Below, one piece after another: positions 34,203 to 43,810 of a stretch of DNA of 64,000 nucleotides (the first letter of the stretch is position 1; every line of letters begins with the position of its first letter). The translations under genes were made by a program, and so were the position numbers. The DNA is taken from NCBI GenBank assembly GCA_947175545.1, contig CAMWNI010000007.1, positions 27,156-91,155 of the forward strand, read 5' to 3'. The DNA comes from an uncultured Porphyromonadaceae bacterium (lineage in GTDB: Bacteria; Bacteroidota; Bacteroidia; Bacteroidales; Muribaculaceae). A model generated the notes under the pieces. That model did no database searches. It saw only the letters and a program-made list of their open reading frames with translations, and had not been told where the DNA came from.

Positions 34203-35540
34203 TCAGAACGAAAAGGCACACATTAGGTTGGCGCGCCAGGCATTGCGCGCAAAAGTCGAGATATTTTCACGACGGCCATAGTCAACTTCGGCCGCCACGC
34301 TCATGCGCGGCAGAATGTTCCAGTAAACATTGGCACAGGCAAAAGTGCCGTTCATGTACTCATCTCCCGGAGTGTCATGACGGGTTGAAAGGTGAGTCTG
34401 GCTCGCGGCAACCGAAACAAAAAGGTCAGGCCTGAAATTATATTGCAAGCCGAGTGTCCATCCGAATGTCAGCGGAGTGTACAGTTCAGAAGGCCTCTTC
34501 GGGTCAGCCAGCAGATCATAATGGCCATACTGCATGTCTCCGCCAAGGCCGGCGATTCCTCTTCCGCCTGTCAGATTGACGAAAGTTGTGAATCTTGCAG
34601 CCGGATGAAAAACCGAACTGAGATGCAGGCCCCAACCAACAAGATTATGATTAACCATAGCGCTCAGGTCTCGATAAGAAAGCGAACGGGCAATTGCGCT
34701 CATACGCACATGCTGACCCTGCGCCCACTGATACTGGACCAGGGCGGCAACGTCAGGAAGCCATTCGGAAAGCGGCCGGGCCGCGGTCAATGTCTGATCA
34801 ACCGACGTTGACGGTGTTTCGAGCGACACGCCGAGATGCCAGTGGTTTCGCACGCACGGCATGTAACGGACCAGCACCGACGTATTTGAATACTTGTTAT
34901 TGTTTCCCGCAGCATCAATCACAACGGGTTGGGCCGCCGGATCGGAAAAAGTAGATGTGGCGTATCCGACGGTGAAATCATTCAGCATCGCATATGCCTT
35001 TTTCAACTTAAGTCCGCGACTCTGATAGCCTGTAAAATCCGTCTCGATATAGAACTGATAGTTGCCGATTCGACTATGCGAACCGATTACTCGGAAAAAG
35101 AGACCTGTTCCGGCCGGCGTAGTCGCAAACCTGCGCGGCGAAAGTGCATCTGGAGTCATCGGAATCGTATAAGGCGCGAAGGAACTTGTCGGGACAGCTC
35201 CGTTCCAATCATAATAGGCGCGCATGCGCACACTGCCGCCAATGCCCATTGACAATCCGGCCTCCTTGCTCATGAAAAGAAAATAAGGAGCATCGGGATC
35301 CTGGAAGTGCCGGAATTGGTCATAGTAGAAAGTACTGATCACGCGCACCATCGAGTCCCTGTCAGACTGCAAACGGGAGGTTGAGTCCCGGCGTCCGTCA
35401 ATATAGATGATTTTCGTCGAAGCGGCCTTCATGCTGACCAGTGAATCCGGATGAGAGACTGCCGCACTCGCCGAAACAGCTCCACCACACAAAATTGCAC
35501 CCAGCGCCACTCTCAACATCATAATGTAACCTTTTTTCAT
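34203..35540 (-). CDS. DcaP-like outer-membrane porin
   Basis: 445 residues from ATG at 35540 (MKKGYIMMLRVALG). The -7 element TAAGTTTG at 35562-35569 (minus strand) leaves the earlier ATG at 35564 upstream of the transcription start, so it is rejected. Signal peptide to about residue 26 (SASA-A). The barrel shows the DcaP pattern: FYIETDFTGYQSRGLKLKKA, then VGYATSTFSDPAAQPVVID, and ends in Phe (CAFSF) as an outer-membrane protein should. The substrate is unknown. A paralogue lies at 56657-57937. Confidence 0.85.
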   Translation of the reverse strand: MKKGYIMMLRVALGAILCGGAVSASAAVSHPDSLVSMKAASTKIIYIDGRRDSTSRLQSDRDSMVRVISTFYYDQFRHFQDPDAPYFLFMSKEAGLSMGIGGSVRMRAYYDWNGAVPTSSFAPYTIPMTPDALSPRRFATTPAGTGLFFRVIGSHSRIGNYQFYIETDFTGYQSRGLKLKKAYAMLNDFTVGYATSTFSDPAAQPVVIDAAGNNNKYSNTSVLVRYMPCVRNHWHLGVSLETPSTSVDQTLTAARPLSEWLPDVAALVQYQWAQGQHVRMSAIARSLSYRDLSAMVNHNLVGWGLHLSSVFHPAARFTTFVNLTGGRGIAGLGGDMQYGHYDLLADPKRPSELYTPLTFGWTLGLQYNFRPDLFVSVAASQTHLSTRHDTPGDEYMNGTFACANVYWNILPRMSVAAEVDYGRRENISTFARNAWRANLMCAFSF

Positions 35541-35702
35541 TTTCAAAGTATTTTTCCGTGGCAAACTTACGAAAAGATTCTCAATCCGCCAATATTTTTA
35601 CGATATAGGCCCTCGTCCGGGTTTGTACGACAGCACCAATTGTCTCAGCACTTATCTTTCCCTTTATTGCTGCCATAAATTGTGATTTTGAAAGCTTTTC
35701 GG

Positions 35703-35710
35703 TAATTTTG
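35703..35710 (+). promoter_or_regulatory. -7 promoter element of the GNAT gene
   Basis: TAATTTTG, 34 bp before the ATG at 35745; matches the Bacteroidota consensus. Confidence 0.5.
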
Positions 35711-35744
35711 CATCAAAATTCAGTTAAAATCGCATTAATTAAGA

Positions 35745-36251
35745 ATGATAGAAACCGACCGATTGTTGCTTCGGCCATGGAGCGAAGAAGATGCCGAAGC
35801 TCTGTTCAAATATGCATCAGACCCCAGAGTGAGCGAACTGGCTCTATGGCCTTGTCACACCTCCGTTGATATGAGCCGCGAGGTCATTCGCAGATTCTTC
35901 ATCCCCAATCAGCCGACTCTTGCAATGGAGCTGAAATTGACCGGTGAACCCATCGGCTGCATCGGACTTGTTCCGATGGGCGAGGAACACTACACACCGC
36001 TGACCGGCGAACGGGAAATCGGCTACTGGATTGGACATCCGCACTGGTCAAAAGGACTCACGACGGAAGCACTCATGGCCTTTACCCCTTACTGTTTCAA
36101 CGAAATGGGACTCAATTCACTGCTGATTACGACAGACCGAAAAAACACTGGGTCGCAACGCGTTGCCGAAAAATGCGGATTCAGCCTGATTGACCGCTAC
36201 GTCTGCGACGGCATTGCCAGCCTCGCCTTTCGGCTGCGTCAGACTCAGTGA
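35745..36251 (+). CDS. GNAT-family N-acetyltransferase (RimJ/RimL-like)
   Basis: 168 residues: [24 protein letters not shown] opening ([19 protein letters not shown]), then [19 protein letters not shown] supplying the acetyl-CoA loop (Acetyltransf_3), and [13 protein letters not shown] near the end. It transfers acetyl from acetyl-CoA to an amine, target unknown. Its end overlaps recR by 7 bp in convergent orientation. Confidence 0.9.
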   Translation: MIETDRLLLRPWSEEDAEALFKYASDPRVSELALWPCHTSVDMSREVIRRFFIPNQPTLAMELKLTGEPIGCIGLVPMGEEHYTPLTGEREIGYWIGHPHWSKGLTTEALMAFTPYCFNEMGLNSLLITTDRKNTGSQRVAEKCGFSLIDRYVCDGIASLAFRLRQTQ

Positions 36252-36859
36252 GAAAACGGCGTGCGGTTCAGAATTGATCGACCAAGTGTAATCTCGTCTG
36301 TATACTCAAGCTGGTTACCAACGCTGACGCCGCGCGCAAGCTGTGTCAACTTCACGGGGAGAGTGCCAAGCCGACGAAAAATATAGAAATCTGTCGTTTC
36401 TCCCTCCATTGTCGGCGGCAGGGCAAGTATAATTTCATTAATCCCTCCCGCCTCGACGCGCGCAATCAGCGAGTCTATTTCAAGCTGGTCCGGCCCAATT
36501 CCGTCAATCGGCGAAATGACACCGCCAAGAACATGATAAAGCCCGCGAAACTGTCCGGTATTCTCAATGCTCATAACGTCCTTGACAGTCTCGACCACGC
36601 AGATTGTTGAGGAATCGCGCTGCGGACTGCTGCAAATCGGACACACGTCCGTTTCCGAAATATTATGGCAGACCGAGCAATAGCGAATCCCTCGGCGCAT
36701 TTCAATGATGGCATTGCCGAGGGCCTCGGCCGCATCGGAGTCCTGACGCAACAGATGCAACGCAAGACGCAGAGCCGTCTTGCGCCCGAGTCCGGGCAGA
36801 CGGCTCAACTCAGTGACGGCGTTGTCAAGCAACGTCGATGCAAATCCCTCTTCAGCCAA
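36245..36859 (-). CDS. recR: Recombination mediator RecR
   Basis: 204 residues, the usual size. N-terminal helix-hairpin-helix [17 protein letters not shown], zinc finger C-x2-C...C-x2-C ([16 protein letters not shown]), Toprim region [17 protein letters not shown] and a C-terminal [21 protein letters not shown]alker-B-like part. It loads RecA at gaps together with RecO. It overlaps panD by 8 bp. Confidence 0.96.
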   Translation of the reverse strand: MAEEGFASTLLDNAVTELSRLPGLGRKTALRLALHLLRQDSDAAEALGNAIIEMRRGIRYCSVCHNISETDVCPICSSPQRDSSTICVVETVKDVMSIENTGQFRGLYHVLGGVISPIDGIGPDQLEIDSLIARVEAGGINEIILALPPTMEGETTDFYIFRRLGTLPVKLTQLARGVSVGNQLEYTDEITLGRSILNRTPFSH

Positions 36860-37205
36860 CGATTTTATTGGTCAATGTGTCAGGAAAAACAAGCCGTGGC
36901 TTAATTGAGGCTCCCTCTTCGGGCGTCACAAGGGCATAGGCCATGATGATGACAACGTCGCCACGGTGAACCTTACGCGCTGCAGCGCCGTTCAGGCAAA
37001 TCACGCCGGAACCCGCCGGACCGGGAATCGCATACGTATCGAAGCGCTCGCCGTTATTATTGTCAACAATAAACACGCGCTCCCCGGCTATGATTCCGGC
37101 CGCGTCCATTAGGTCAGAATCAATCGTGATGCTCCCTATGTAGTCAAGGTTGGCCTCCGTAACGGTAACGCGATGTATTTTTGATTTTAAAACTTGAATA
37201 AGCAT
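36852..37205 (-). CDS. panD: Aspartate 1-decarboxylase
   Basis: 117 residues. The self-cleavage site is Gly-Ser in YIGSITID (Ser25 becomes the pyruvoyl group), with the [19 protein letters not shown] strand and [20 protein letters not shown] core. It makes beta-alanine for pantothenate. It follows panC by 18 bp, so panC-panD-recR appear to be one transcript. Confidence 0.97.
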   Translation of the reverse strand: MLIQVLKSKIHRVTVTEANLDYIGSITIDSDLMDAAGIIAGERVFIVDNNNGERFDTYAIPGPAGSGVICLNGAAARKVHRGDVVIIMAYALVTPEEGASIKPRLVFPDTLTNKIVG

Positions 37206-37223
37206 TTTTTGCGTGTGTGTGGT

Positions 37224-38069
37224 TCAAAATTTAATATTGTCAATGAGGCGTACATCGCCGGCATAGACCGTGACGCATCCGACCGGTTGTTCGCTTTCAT
37301 GCCAGGCTTTAATCGGCTGGCATGTCGCCCCGTCGACAATCTGAAAATATTCTGTTTCGAGGCCCGGAACCGAATTGATTTCCGTAATTGTCGCGTCTAT
37401 AACTTCGGATGGAGTCATTGCTCCGGCAAGCTCGACAGCATGGAGCAGGGCCTTGCGGATTGAAGGAGCGGCCTGACGCATCTCCGGCGTCAGACGCACA
37501 TTGCGCGAACTCATGGCAAGGCCGTCAGCCTCACGCTTGATAGGCACATCTACAATCTCAAGACCGTCGAAACCGCCCTCAAGCTCAACCATGCGACGAA
37601 TGACGGCAATCTGCTGGAAATCTTTTTCTCCGAAATATGCGCGCGTCGGACGTACCATTGCAAACAGTCGGCTGACTACTTGCGCAACTCCGTTGAAGTG
37701 GCCCGGACGCATGGCACCTTCCATCACTTCGGCAACCGGACCAAGGTCAAAGACTCGAGTGTCCGGTTCCGGATACATCTCATCAACGGTCGGAACGAAC
37801 GCAACATCAACTCCGGCGGCCTCAAGCATTGCCAGGTCAGCCTCCTCCGTGCGCGGATAAGTCGCCAGATCCGTCGGGTTATTGAATTGTGTAGGATTTA
37901 CGAAAACACTGACGGCAATGCGGTCGTTGGCGCCGCGTGCCTTCTCAACGAGCGACATGTGACCGGCATGAAGCGCTCCCATCGTGGGTACGAAGCCAAG
38001 CGAGAGACCCGCGGCCAACACTTCAGCACTCCAGTCTCTTAGTCCCTGTGCAGTTCTGATTACTTTCAT
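37224..38069 (-). CDS. panC: Pantothenate synthetase
   Basis: 281 residues. HIGH-type nucleotide motif in GFVPTMGALHAGHMSLV, pantoate and ATP contacts NPTQFNNPTDLATYPR, FGEKDFQQI, KREADGLAMSSRN (KMSK-like). It joins pantoate with beta-alanine using ATP. Promoter -7 element TAACTTTG on the minus strand at 38092-38099, 23 bp upstream of the ATG. Confidence 0.97.
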   Translation of the reverse strand: MKVIRTAQGLRDWSAEVLAAGLSLGFVPTMGALHAGHMSLVEKARGANDRIAVSVFVNPTQFNNPTDLATYPRTEEADLAMLEAAGVDVAFVPTVDEMYPEPDTRVFDLGPVAEVMEGAMRPGHFNGVAQVVSRLFAMVRPTRAYFGEKDFQQIAVIRRMVELEGGFDGLEIVDVPIKREADGLAMSSRNVRLTPEMRQAAPSIRKALLHAVELAGAMTPSEVIDATITEINSVPGLETEYFQIVDGATCQPIKAWHESEQPVGCVTVYAGDVRLIDNIKF

Positions 38070-38091
38070 CTTTTATACTGAAATTTCACCG

Positions 38092-38099
38092 CAAAGTTA
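38092..38099 (-). promoter_or_regulatory. -7 promoter element of panC
   Basis: CAAAGTTA on the plus strand, read as TAACTTTG. It lies between the panC start and the stop of the upstream S41 protease gene, so the pan genes have their own promoter. Confidence 0.65.
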
Positions 38100-38104
38100 G
38101 CGAT

Positions 38105-41100
38105 TTATTTCTTTTTGGTCAAATCTATTTCCTTAAGAAGCTCGCGTACGGCAATCTCCAACTGGTCGTCAATGCCGGCCGCTATCCGTTCGGGGGAGTT
38201 GGCAACCTTGACATCCGGCTCCAGCTGTGAATTTTCAAGGTAGGTCCCATCCTCCGTTTCATAGCCGATGACGGGAATACCGAAGTAAACCGAGGGTTCT
38301 TGCAGATCAACCCAGTTGACAGAAGTCATTGTACCCGGCACGGGCATGCCAACGAGTTTACCAAGTCCCATTTTCGAGTAAACCCAGGGGGTTCCGTGGG
38401 CATTGGAATAGTTTGCCTCGCCAATCAGCATGATGCTCGGCTTGTTCCAACGGCGCGAAGGCATGCGGGCGGTTTCAACGCCGCGAACCTTCTGGGTCAG
38501 ATAATGCTTACCGCTGAAAAGCACCTCGATATCCTCATGCATGCGTCCGCCGCCGTTCCATCGGGTGTCAATCACGATTCCGTCGCGGTCGTTATACTTG
38601 CCAAGCACCTGGGCATACATCGGACGGAACGACGGGTCTGCCATGCTCTGGATGTGGACATAACCGAGACGACCGCCACTGAGCGAGTCAACCTTCTCGG
38701 CATTTCGGCGAACCCAGCGGTCATAAAGCAGCGACTGCATGCGTCCGCGACTGATGGGCTTCACGGTCTGCTCAATCTTACCGCCGGCAGCACTGTTGGC
38801 CTCCAGCAGAATCAGTTTGCCGCTTAAGCCATTCAGAAGCGACGTAAAGTCGGTATCAGCAGTCAGTCTGGTGCCGTTGACCGAAGTGATGACGTCGCCT
38901 GCGCGCAACTGCGAATCTGCCCGGTCAAGCGGACTGCCCTTGACCACTTCCGCTATCTTCAGCCCGGGGCCTTTAAACGTAAGATCATAAATCAGTCCAA
39001 GGTCAGCAGTCTGCTCGTCTGCGCTGCGGCTTGAGCGATAGCCGGAACCTGTGTGGCTGACGTTCAGTTCGCCAAGCAGTTCGGAGAGCATCTCGGAAAA
39101 GTCAGCATAATTATTGATATGAGGGAGGAAACGCGAGTAGTGGTCAACTAAAGCATCCCACTGCACCCCGTGCATGGTCGGAGTGTAGAACTTCTCCTTT
39201 TCCTCAGTACGGACAAACTCAAGCATCGCTCCGCGCTCTGCCGCGCGATCAATTTTCTGGCGTCCGGAATAGGAAATGCCGGTGAATTTTTCGTTTCCAA
39301 AGCCCATTTTTTTCATTGTTGATGACGTCACGATAAACAAATCGTCACCCATCGGCTCAAAATGGGCGCTTTCACCCATTCCAAGTTTGCTGACAATGGA
39401 TGCCCCACCCTTACGCAGGTCAATCTTCCAAAGGTCATAGCCCTTTTCAACCTTGCTCAGATAGTAGAGTTTTTCTCCGTCCTTACTCAGAATCGCATCA
39501 GCGATGGGCGATGAATAAGGTGTCAGGCGAACAATGCGGTACTCCAATCCATTGCGTTCAACCGAAATTGGCTTTTTATCGTCGGTTTTCTTGTCTTTTT
39601 CATCCTTTTTTGCCTTCTTTTCAGCCGCTTTTACCGCAGCAAGTTCCTCCGACGATAAATTATGGCGGTCAAAGGCCTCTTGGGTCAGATAAGCCGCCAT
39701 GACATCATACTGGCTGCCCCATGAAGCATGGTTGCGCATGCCGTAACGCTCGCTGATCCAGGTAACGGCCGTGCCGTCAGGGCTGAATCGAGGCATCTCC
39801 TCAAAATAACCGGTCTCGGTTATGTAAGTGATTTCCGGAGTGTTGCCGTCAACGTTAACAAGCGCGATGTCATAGTAAGGCGAATGATGATGTGGCACGC
39901 AGGTAAAGAGAATCCAATTGCCGTCCGGACTCCATGAATACTGGATTCCGCTACGCTCGGCGTTCAAATCAGCCGATGCAAGTTTCGTAACCTGCTTGGT
40001 TGTCAAATCCATCACCATCAGTTCACTGCGGTTCTGGACAAAAGCAAGCTTGGTTCCGTCAGGGCTGACACGCGCATCGTCCCGCTCAATGCCCTGCTTG
40101 GCGGGCAGTACACGCTCCTCTTTCAGCGAGGTCGCATAAAGCATCGTCGGGTCAGCGTCGCGATTCATTTCAACACGATACAGGTCATTGCGTCCGTCAC
40201 GGTTGCTGACAAAGTAGAGCGAACGTCCGCCATCAGCCCAGCTCGGCGAGCTTTCGCCCCATGGGGTTGATGTTATCTGCTTGGTTGTTCCGAACTCAAC
40301 GGAACTGACAAAAATATCTCCACGGCGGCTGAATGCCAGCAGTTCACCATCAGGTGACGGAACGACGGAACGCGCTCCGGAAGAGAAATTGACGAAGTCA
40401 GGGGCTTCATATGCGTCCGTTACGATGTCGATGTTTACTTTTGCTGGACGCCCTCCGGGAGCCAGGGTGTAGATTTCGCCGTCATAACCCATTGCAAGAG
40501 TGCCGTCGGCTGCCTGCGAGAGAAAACGGACGGGATGGCTGCTGAATGAAGTGAGCGCCTTCGGTGTGGCCGACAGATTATCAAGCGGCAACGAGTAAAC
40601 GTTCATTGAGCCTCCGTCACGCTCGCTCAGGAAAATGAGTTCTGTTCCTGACGGGGAGATTATCGGGTCTCGGTCTTCGCCGGCATGGTCAACGAGCGAC
40701 GTATGCCTGCCTGTTTTAAGATCGTACTGCCAAAGTCCGCGAGTAACGGACGAGGTATGATGCTTACGCCATTCATTTTCTACGCCTTTGATGTCTTGAT
40801 AAACAAAACTCTTGCCGTCAGGTGCAAATGCAAGACGCTCGGCCGGAGTTGCGAGGACCTGACTGACTGAGCCGCCACTGACGGGAACGGAGTAAAGTTC
40901 CGGCAGGCGTGACGACGGAAAGAGGGCGCTCGAAGCCGGATCCTGAATGGCAGCTGTGAAATAAAGCATTTTGCCGTCAGGACTAAATGCCTGAGGCGTT
41001 TCGGACGCGCTGAACGAGGTCAGACGGCGGGGTTCGCCGCCAGAAGCCGGTATTACGAAAATATCAGCCGACCCATGGCGGTCCGAAGCGTATGCAATCT

Positions 41101-41341
41101 GCTTCCCGTCAGGACTCCAGACGGGAGTGGTCTCATATGCTCCGCCGGAGGTCAGGCGCGTTGCCGTTCCGCCGGCCGAGGGAACGGTGAAAACATCTCC
41201 TTTATAAGTAAACGCGAGGGTTGATCCGTCAGGCGAAATCCTGACGTCCCGTAACCAAAGCGGAGTTGCAGCAAAAACGCCGGGGGCGCCGGCAATCAAA
41301 GCAAAAGCAACCAGAAGTCTATTTCTTTTTGTTCTTTTCAT
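38105..41341 (-). CDS. Tricorn-like S41 peptidase with beta-propeller and PDZ domain
   Basis: 1,078 residues from ATG at 41341 (MKRTKRNRLLVAFALIAG); an in-frame ATG at 41356 is further inside the previous gene. Signal peptide to about residue 24 (GVFA-A). WD40/TolB-like propeller repeats (SPDGKQIAYASDRHG, SPDGTKLAFVQN) fill about 35-640; a PDZ domain (GSPLDRADSQLRAGDVITSV) is near 800; the S41 domain follows, with a GEANYSNAHGTPW nucleophile Ser. Tricorn homologues degrade peptides; here it is exported, probably to the periplasm. It overlaps the DUF6048-like gene by 23 bp. Confidence 0.9.
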   Translation of the reverse strand: MKRTKRNRLLVAFALIAGAPGVFAATPLWLRDVRISPDGSTLAFTYKGDVFTVPSAGGTATRLTSGGAYETTPVWSPDGKQIAYASDRHGSADIFVIPASGGEPRRLTSFSASETPQAFSPDGKMLYFTAAIQDPASSALFPSSRLPELYSVPVSGGSVSQVLATPAERLAFAPDGKSFVYQDIKGVENEWRKHHTSSVTRGLWQYDLKTGRHTSLVDHAGEDRDPIISPSGTELIFLSERDGGSMNVYSLPLDNLSATPKALTSFSSHPVRFLSQAADGTLAMGYDGEIYTLAPGGRPAKVNIDIVTDAYEAPDFVNFSSGARSVVPSPDGELLAFSRRGDIFVSSVEFGTTKQITSTPWGESSPSWADGGRSLYFVSNRDGRNDLYRVEMNRDADPTMLYATSLKEERVLPAKQGIERDDARVSPDGTKLAFVQNRSELMVMDLTTKQVTKLASADLNAERSGIQYSWSPDGNWILFTCVPHHHSPYYDIALVNVDGNTPEITYITETGYFEEMPRFSPDGTAVTWISERYGMRNHASWGSQYDVMAAYLTQEAFDRHNLSSEELAAVKAAEKKAKKDEKDKKTDDKKPISVERNGLEYRIVRLTPYSSPIADAILSKDGEKLYYLSKVEKGYDLWKIDLRKGGASIVSKLGMGESAHFEPMGDDLFIVTSSTMKKMGFGNEKFTGISYSGRQKIDRAAERGAMLEFVRTEEKEKFYTPTMHGVQWDALVDHYSRFLPHINNYADFSEMLSELLGELNVSHTGSGYRSSRSADEQTADLGLIYDLTFKGPGLKIAEVVKGSPLDRADSQLRAGDVITSVNGTRLTADTDFTSLLNGLSGKLILLEANSAAGGKIEQTVKPISRGRMQSLLYDRWVRRNAEKVDSLSGGRLGYVHIQSMADPSFRPMYAQVLGKYNDRDGIVIDTRWNGGGRMHEDIEVLFSGKHYLTQKVRGVETARMPSRRWNKPSIMLIGEANYSNAHGTPWVYSKMGLGKLVGMPVPGTMTSVNWVDLQEPSVYFGIPVIGYETEDGTYLENSQLEPDVKVANSPERIAAGIDDQLEIAVRELLKEIDLTKKK

Positions 41342-42128
41342 CGTTATTGGAAACAATTGGTTCGTGAAGAGGAATCGTGTATGTCAATGAAAGAGTAATT
41401 CCAAGTGAGCCGCTGGTGGCGCCATAACCTGGAATTGCCCATGGCGAGCCATTTGGCTGCGCCGAATGGTGGACAACCCGATGATAGCGGAAGCTCCATC
41501 CGGCCGAAAGAGGACCGATAAGTTTGACCTGAAGTCCGGCGCCGACTTCAACATAGCCCGTTGTGGAGTGACGCCACGGGAAGTCAATGGCCTCGGACGT
41601 GTCCCAGTAGGAGGAGCCGAGCGTCACATCCGTAAAACGATAATCGAAAGTTGCGAGACCATATCGGACAATCGCAAAGATTTTATAGTCAGGATTTGAA
41701 TTATACATGAAGTTATAATCCATGCCTATCTTAAAATAAGGAGAAAGCGGCGAGCGGAATGAAAAGTTCATTCCGTCCGGAGTTTTGCGCGCAGAACTGA
41801 GTCCGGCCTCGATTGACGGAAAATACCGGTTATGTATTGACAGTTGCGCGCCTATGCCGGCAATGCCATGACCCGAACGGAAAGCCCGGTTGACAGCCGG
41901 CCAGACATCAACACTGACCTGCACAGCATCCCACAAAGGATAAATATTACCAATCACTTTGGGCTGAGCAGCTGCGACCGAGTCAACCCAAAGATCACCC
42001 GGAAGAGAATCGGCGAGGTTCGGCCGGGATGTTTCCTCAGTGCCTACCGGTGTCACTGTACGCCGCGCAACGGCCGGAAATGAAGTCCAAACGACGCAAA
42101 AGAGCAAAATAATCAGAAGTCGCTTCAT
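41319..42128 (-). CDS. DUF6048-like envelope protein
   Basis: 269 residues with a signal peptide (LLIILLFCVVWTSFPAVA) and a beta-rich domain with regular alternating aromatic strands (DYNFMYNSNPDYKIFAIVRYGLA) as in small outer-membrane barrels, ending in a charged NNDEKNKKK tail. I associate it with the DUF6048 family of Bacteroidales. No function is known. It overlaps the upstream lipoprotein by 4 bp. Confidence 0.75.
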   Translation of the reverse strand: MKRLLIILLFCVVWTSFPAVARRTVTPVGTEETSRPNLADSLPGDLWVDSVAAAQPKVIGNIYPLWDAVQVSVDVWPAVNRAFRSGHGIAGIGAQLSIHNRYFPSIEAGLSSARKTPDGMNFSFRSPLSPYFKIGMDYNFMYNSNPDYKIFAIVRYGLATFDYRFTDVTLGSSYWDTSEAIDFPWRHSTTGYVEVGAGLQVKLIGPLSAGWSFRYHRVVHHSAQPNGSPWAIPGYGATSGSLGITLSLTYTIPLHEPIVSNNDEKNKKK

Positions 42129-42613
42129 TCGTCGTCATCGGCCTCCTCGCCGGACCCGTTCAGGAATATTTTAAGTTGTTGCGCGTCAACATTAGTAATC
42201 AGCGAGTCAACGACTGCAATTGAGTCAACCAACGCCCCATCCCAACTGACAGAGCGGATTCGGAAGCGCCAAACAGCGCCGCATTCGGCCGACGCGAAGT
42301 AAGGCGTCGTTTCGTAAGCGAAAGTCACGACATCGGCAATCACACCTGACTTAAACAGAAAACTGGTCGAGGTCTCGTCAGGGTTAAACGGCAGATAGAC
42401 TTCCGTTACAGTTTCTGACGCAGCACAAAGCAGAGAGTCATTGGGCGCGCCGAACCCACCAACTGACAAACCGGAAACCGACACGGCATCACCGGTGGCA
42501 GCAGAATAGAATCCGGCTTTAGGCAAAGAGTTCTGGTTGTCGTAACAAGCGCCCGTCGAGCATCCGGCAAGAAGTGCAACAAGCGGAATCAGGAAAAGCA
42601 GATGCCTGATCAT
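42125..42613 (-). CDS. DUF6452-like lipoprotein
   Basis: 162 residues. Lipoprotein signal with lipobox LLAGC at about 14-18, then a beta-sandwich-like domain (VYLPFNPDETSTSFLFKSG) and acidic tail EEADDDE. The paired DUF6452/DUF6048 genes are common neighbours in Bacteroidales. Overlaps the glycosyltransferase gene by 4 bp and the next gene by 4 bp. Confidence 0.75.
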   Translation of the reverse strand: MIRHLLFLIPLVALLAGCSTGACYDNQNSLPKAGFYSAATGDAVSVSGLSVGGFGAPNDSLLCAASETVTEVYLPFNPDETSTSFLFKSGVIADVVTFAYETTPYFASAECGAVWRFRIRSVSWDGALVDSIAVVDSLITNVDAQQLKIFLNGSGEEADDDE

Positions 42614-43575
42614 AAGCGCGCATTGATTTCGTAATCGTTACGGCGCGTGGAGTTGCGCGCAATGATTTCGCCGATAAAACCGGCAAGAAAGAACTGCGAG
42701 CCAAGCAACATCATTGTCAGCGCCAGATAGAAATAAGGCGAGTCTGCCACCAAAGAGTATGGCAAGCCTTGTTTCATTCGCCAGAGTTTTCCGAATCCGA
42801 CAACCATAGTGGATATCAACCCGATAAAAAACATTAACGAGCCGAGCAACCCGAAGAAGTGCATCGGTTTCGCTCCAAACTTGGAGGTGAACCAGAGGGT
42901 CATCAGGTCAAGATAACCATTCACAAAACGGTCAAGTCCGAACTTCGTGGTTCCATACTTGCGGGCTTGATGATGGACCACCTTTTCTCCGATTTTATTG
43001 AATCCGGCGTTTTTTGCAAGATACGGGATATAGCGGTGCATGTCGCCATAGACCTCGATATGCTTGACAACTTCGCAACGATAGGCCTTCAGGCCGCAAT
43101 TGAAGTCATGCAGATTGTGAATACCGCTCACTTTTCGCGCGGTAGCATTGAAAAGTTTAGTAGGGATTGTCTTGCTCAACGGGTCATATCGCTTCTGCTT
43201 CCAACCGCTTACAAGGTCATAGCCCTCTTCCGTTATCATACGGTAAAGTTCCGGAATCTCGTCGGGAGAATCCTGAAGGTCGGCATCCATTGTGATGACA
43301 ACCCTACCCTGCGCAGCGCTGAATCCGGTGTTAAGAGCCGGACTCTTGCCGTAATTCCGACGGAAGGAAATACCGTGGATAGCAGGATTTTTCTCCGCAA
43401 GTTCCTCAATGACGGTCCAGGAACGGTCCGTTGACCCATCATTGACAAAAATAATCTCGTACGTAAAGTGATTCTCCGCCATGACCCGCTCTATCCACTG
43501 AGCGAGTTCGGGCAGCGACTCCTCCTCATTATAGAGAGGAACGATGACAGAGATATCAATCTGATGATTGTTCAT
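42610..43575 (-). CDS. GT2-family membrane glycosyltransferase (GtrB/DPM-like)
   Basis: 321 residues. N-terminal GT-A domain with SVIVPLYNEEESLPEL, FVNDGSTDRSW and the metal site MDADLQDSP; about 225-295 are two membrane helices (FGLLGSLMFFIGLISTMVVG, YFYLALTMMLLGSQFFLAGF). Such enzymes transfer glucose or a related sugar to undecaprenyl phosphate. It begins the leftward operon that runs to the S41 protease. -7 element TAAATTTG (minus) at 43598-43605. Confidence 0.92.
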   Translation of the reverse strand: MNNHQIDISVIVPLYNEEESLPELAQWIERVMAENHFTYEIIFVNDGSTDRSWTVIEELAEKNPAIHGISFRRNYGKSPALNTGFSAAQGRVVITMDADLQDSPDEIPELYRMITEEGYDLVSGWKQKRYDPLSKTIPTKLFNATARKVSGIHNLHDFNCGLKAYRCEVVKHIEVYGDMHRYIPYLAKNAGFNKIGEKVVHHQARKYGTTKFGLDRFVNGYLDLMTLWFTSKFGAKPMHFFGLLGSLMFFIGLISTMVVGFGKLWRMKQGLPYSLVADSPYFYLALTMMLLGSQFFLAGFIGEIIARNSTRRNDYEINARL

Positions 43576-43774
43576 TGCAATGTTTGAAATTTCAGCGCAA
43601 ATTTACGCAAAAACGGCTAAAATTCAAAGCAAAGCCTAAAAAAGCGGCCATATCGCCTATTTTACACAAATTAACGTTCCCCTGTTGAACTTTCCAAATC
43701 GGATACATGTTTTAGAGATAACACGAGTCTACATAACATAAATACGACATCGTAACCAAAATTCAAGTGTATTG

Positions 43775-43810
43775 GACCGTCCATCCACCATCCGGACGGT
43801 CTTTTTTTTT
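43775..43810 (+). terminator. Plus-strand intrinsic terminator without an obvious gene
   Basis: Perfect 8-bp stem GACCGTCC/GGACGGTC (43775-43782 with 43794-43801) followed by nine T on the plus strand, the stop of the Crp/Fnr gene starting right in the T-run. All annotated genes nearby are on the minus strand, so a short plus-strand RNA might end here. Confidence 0.6.
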
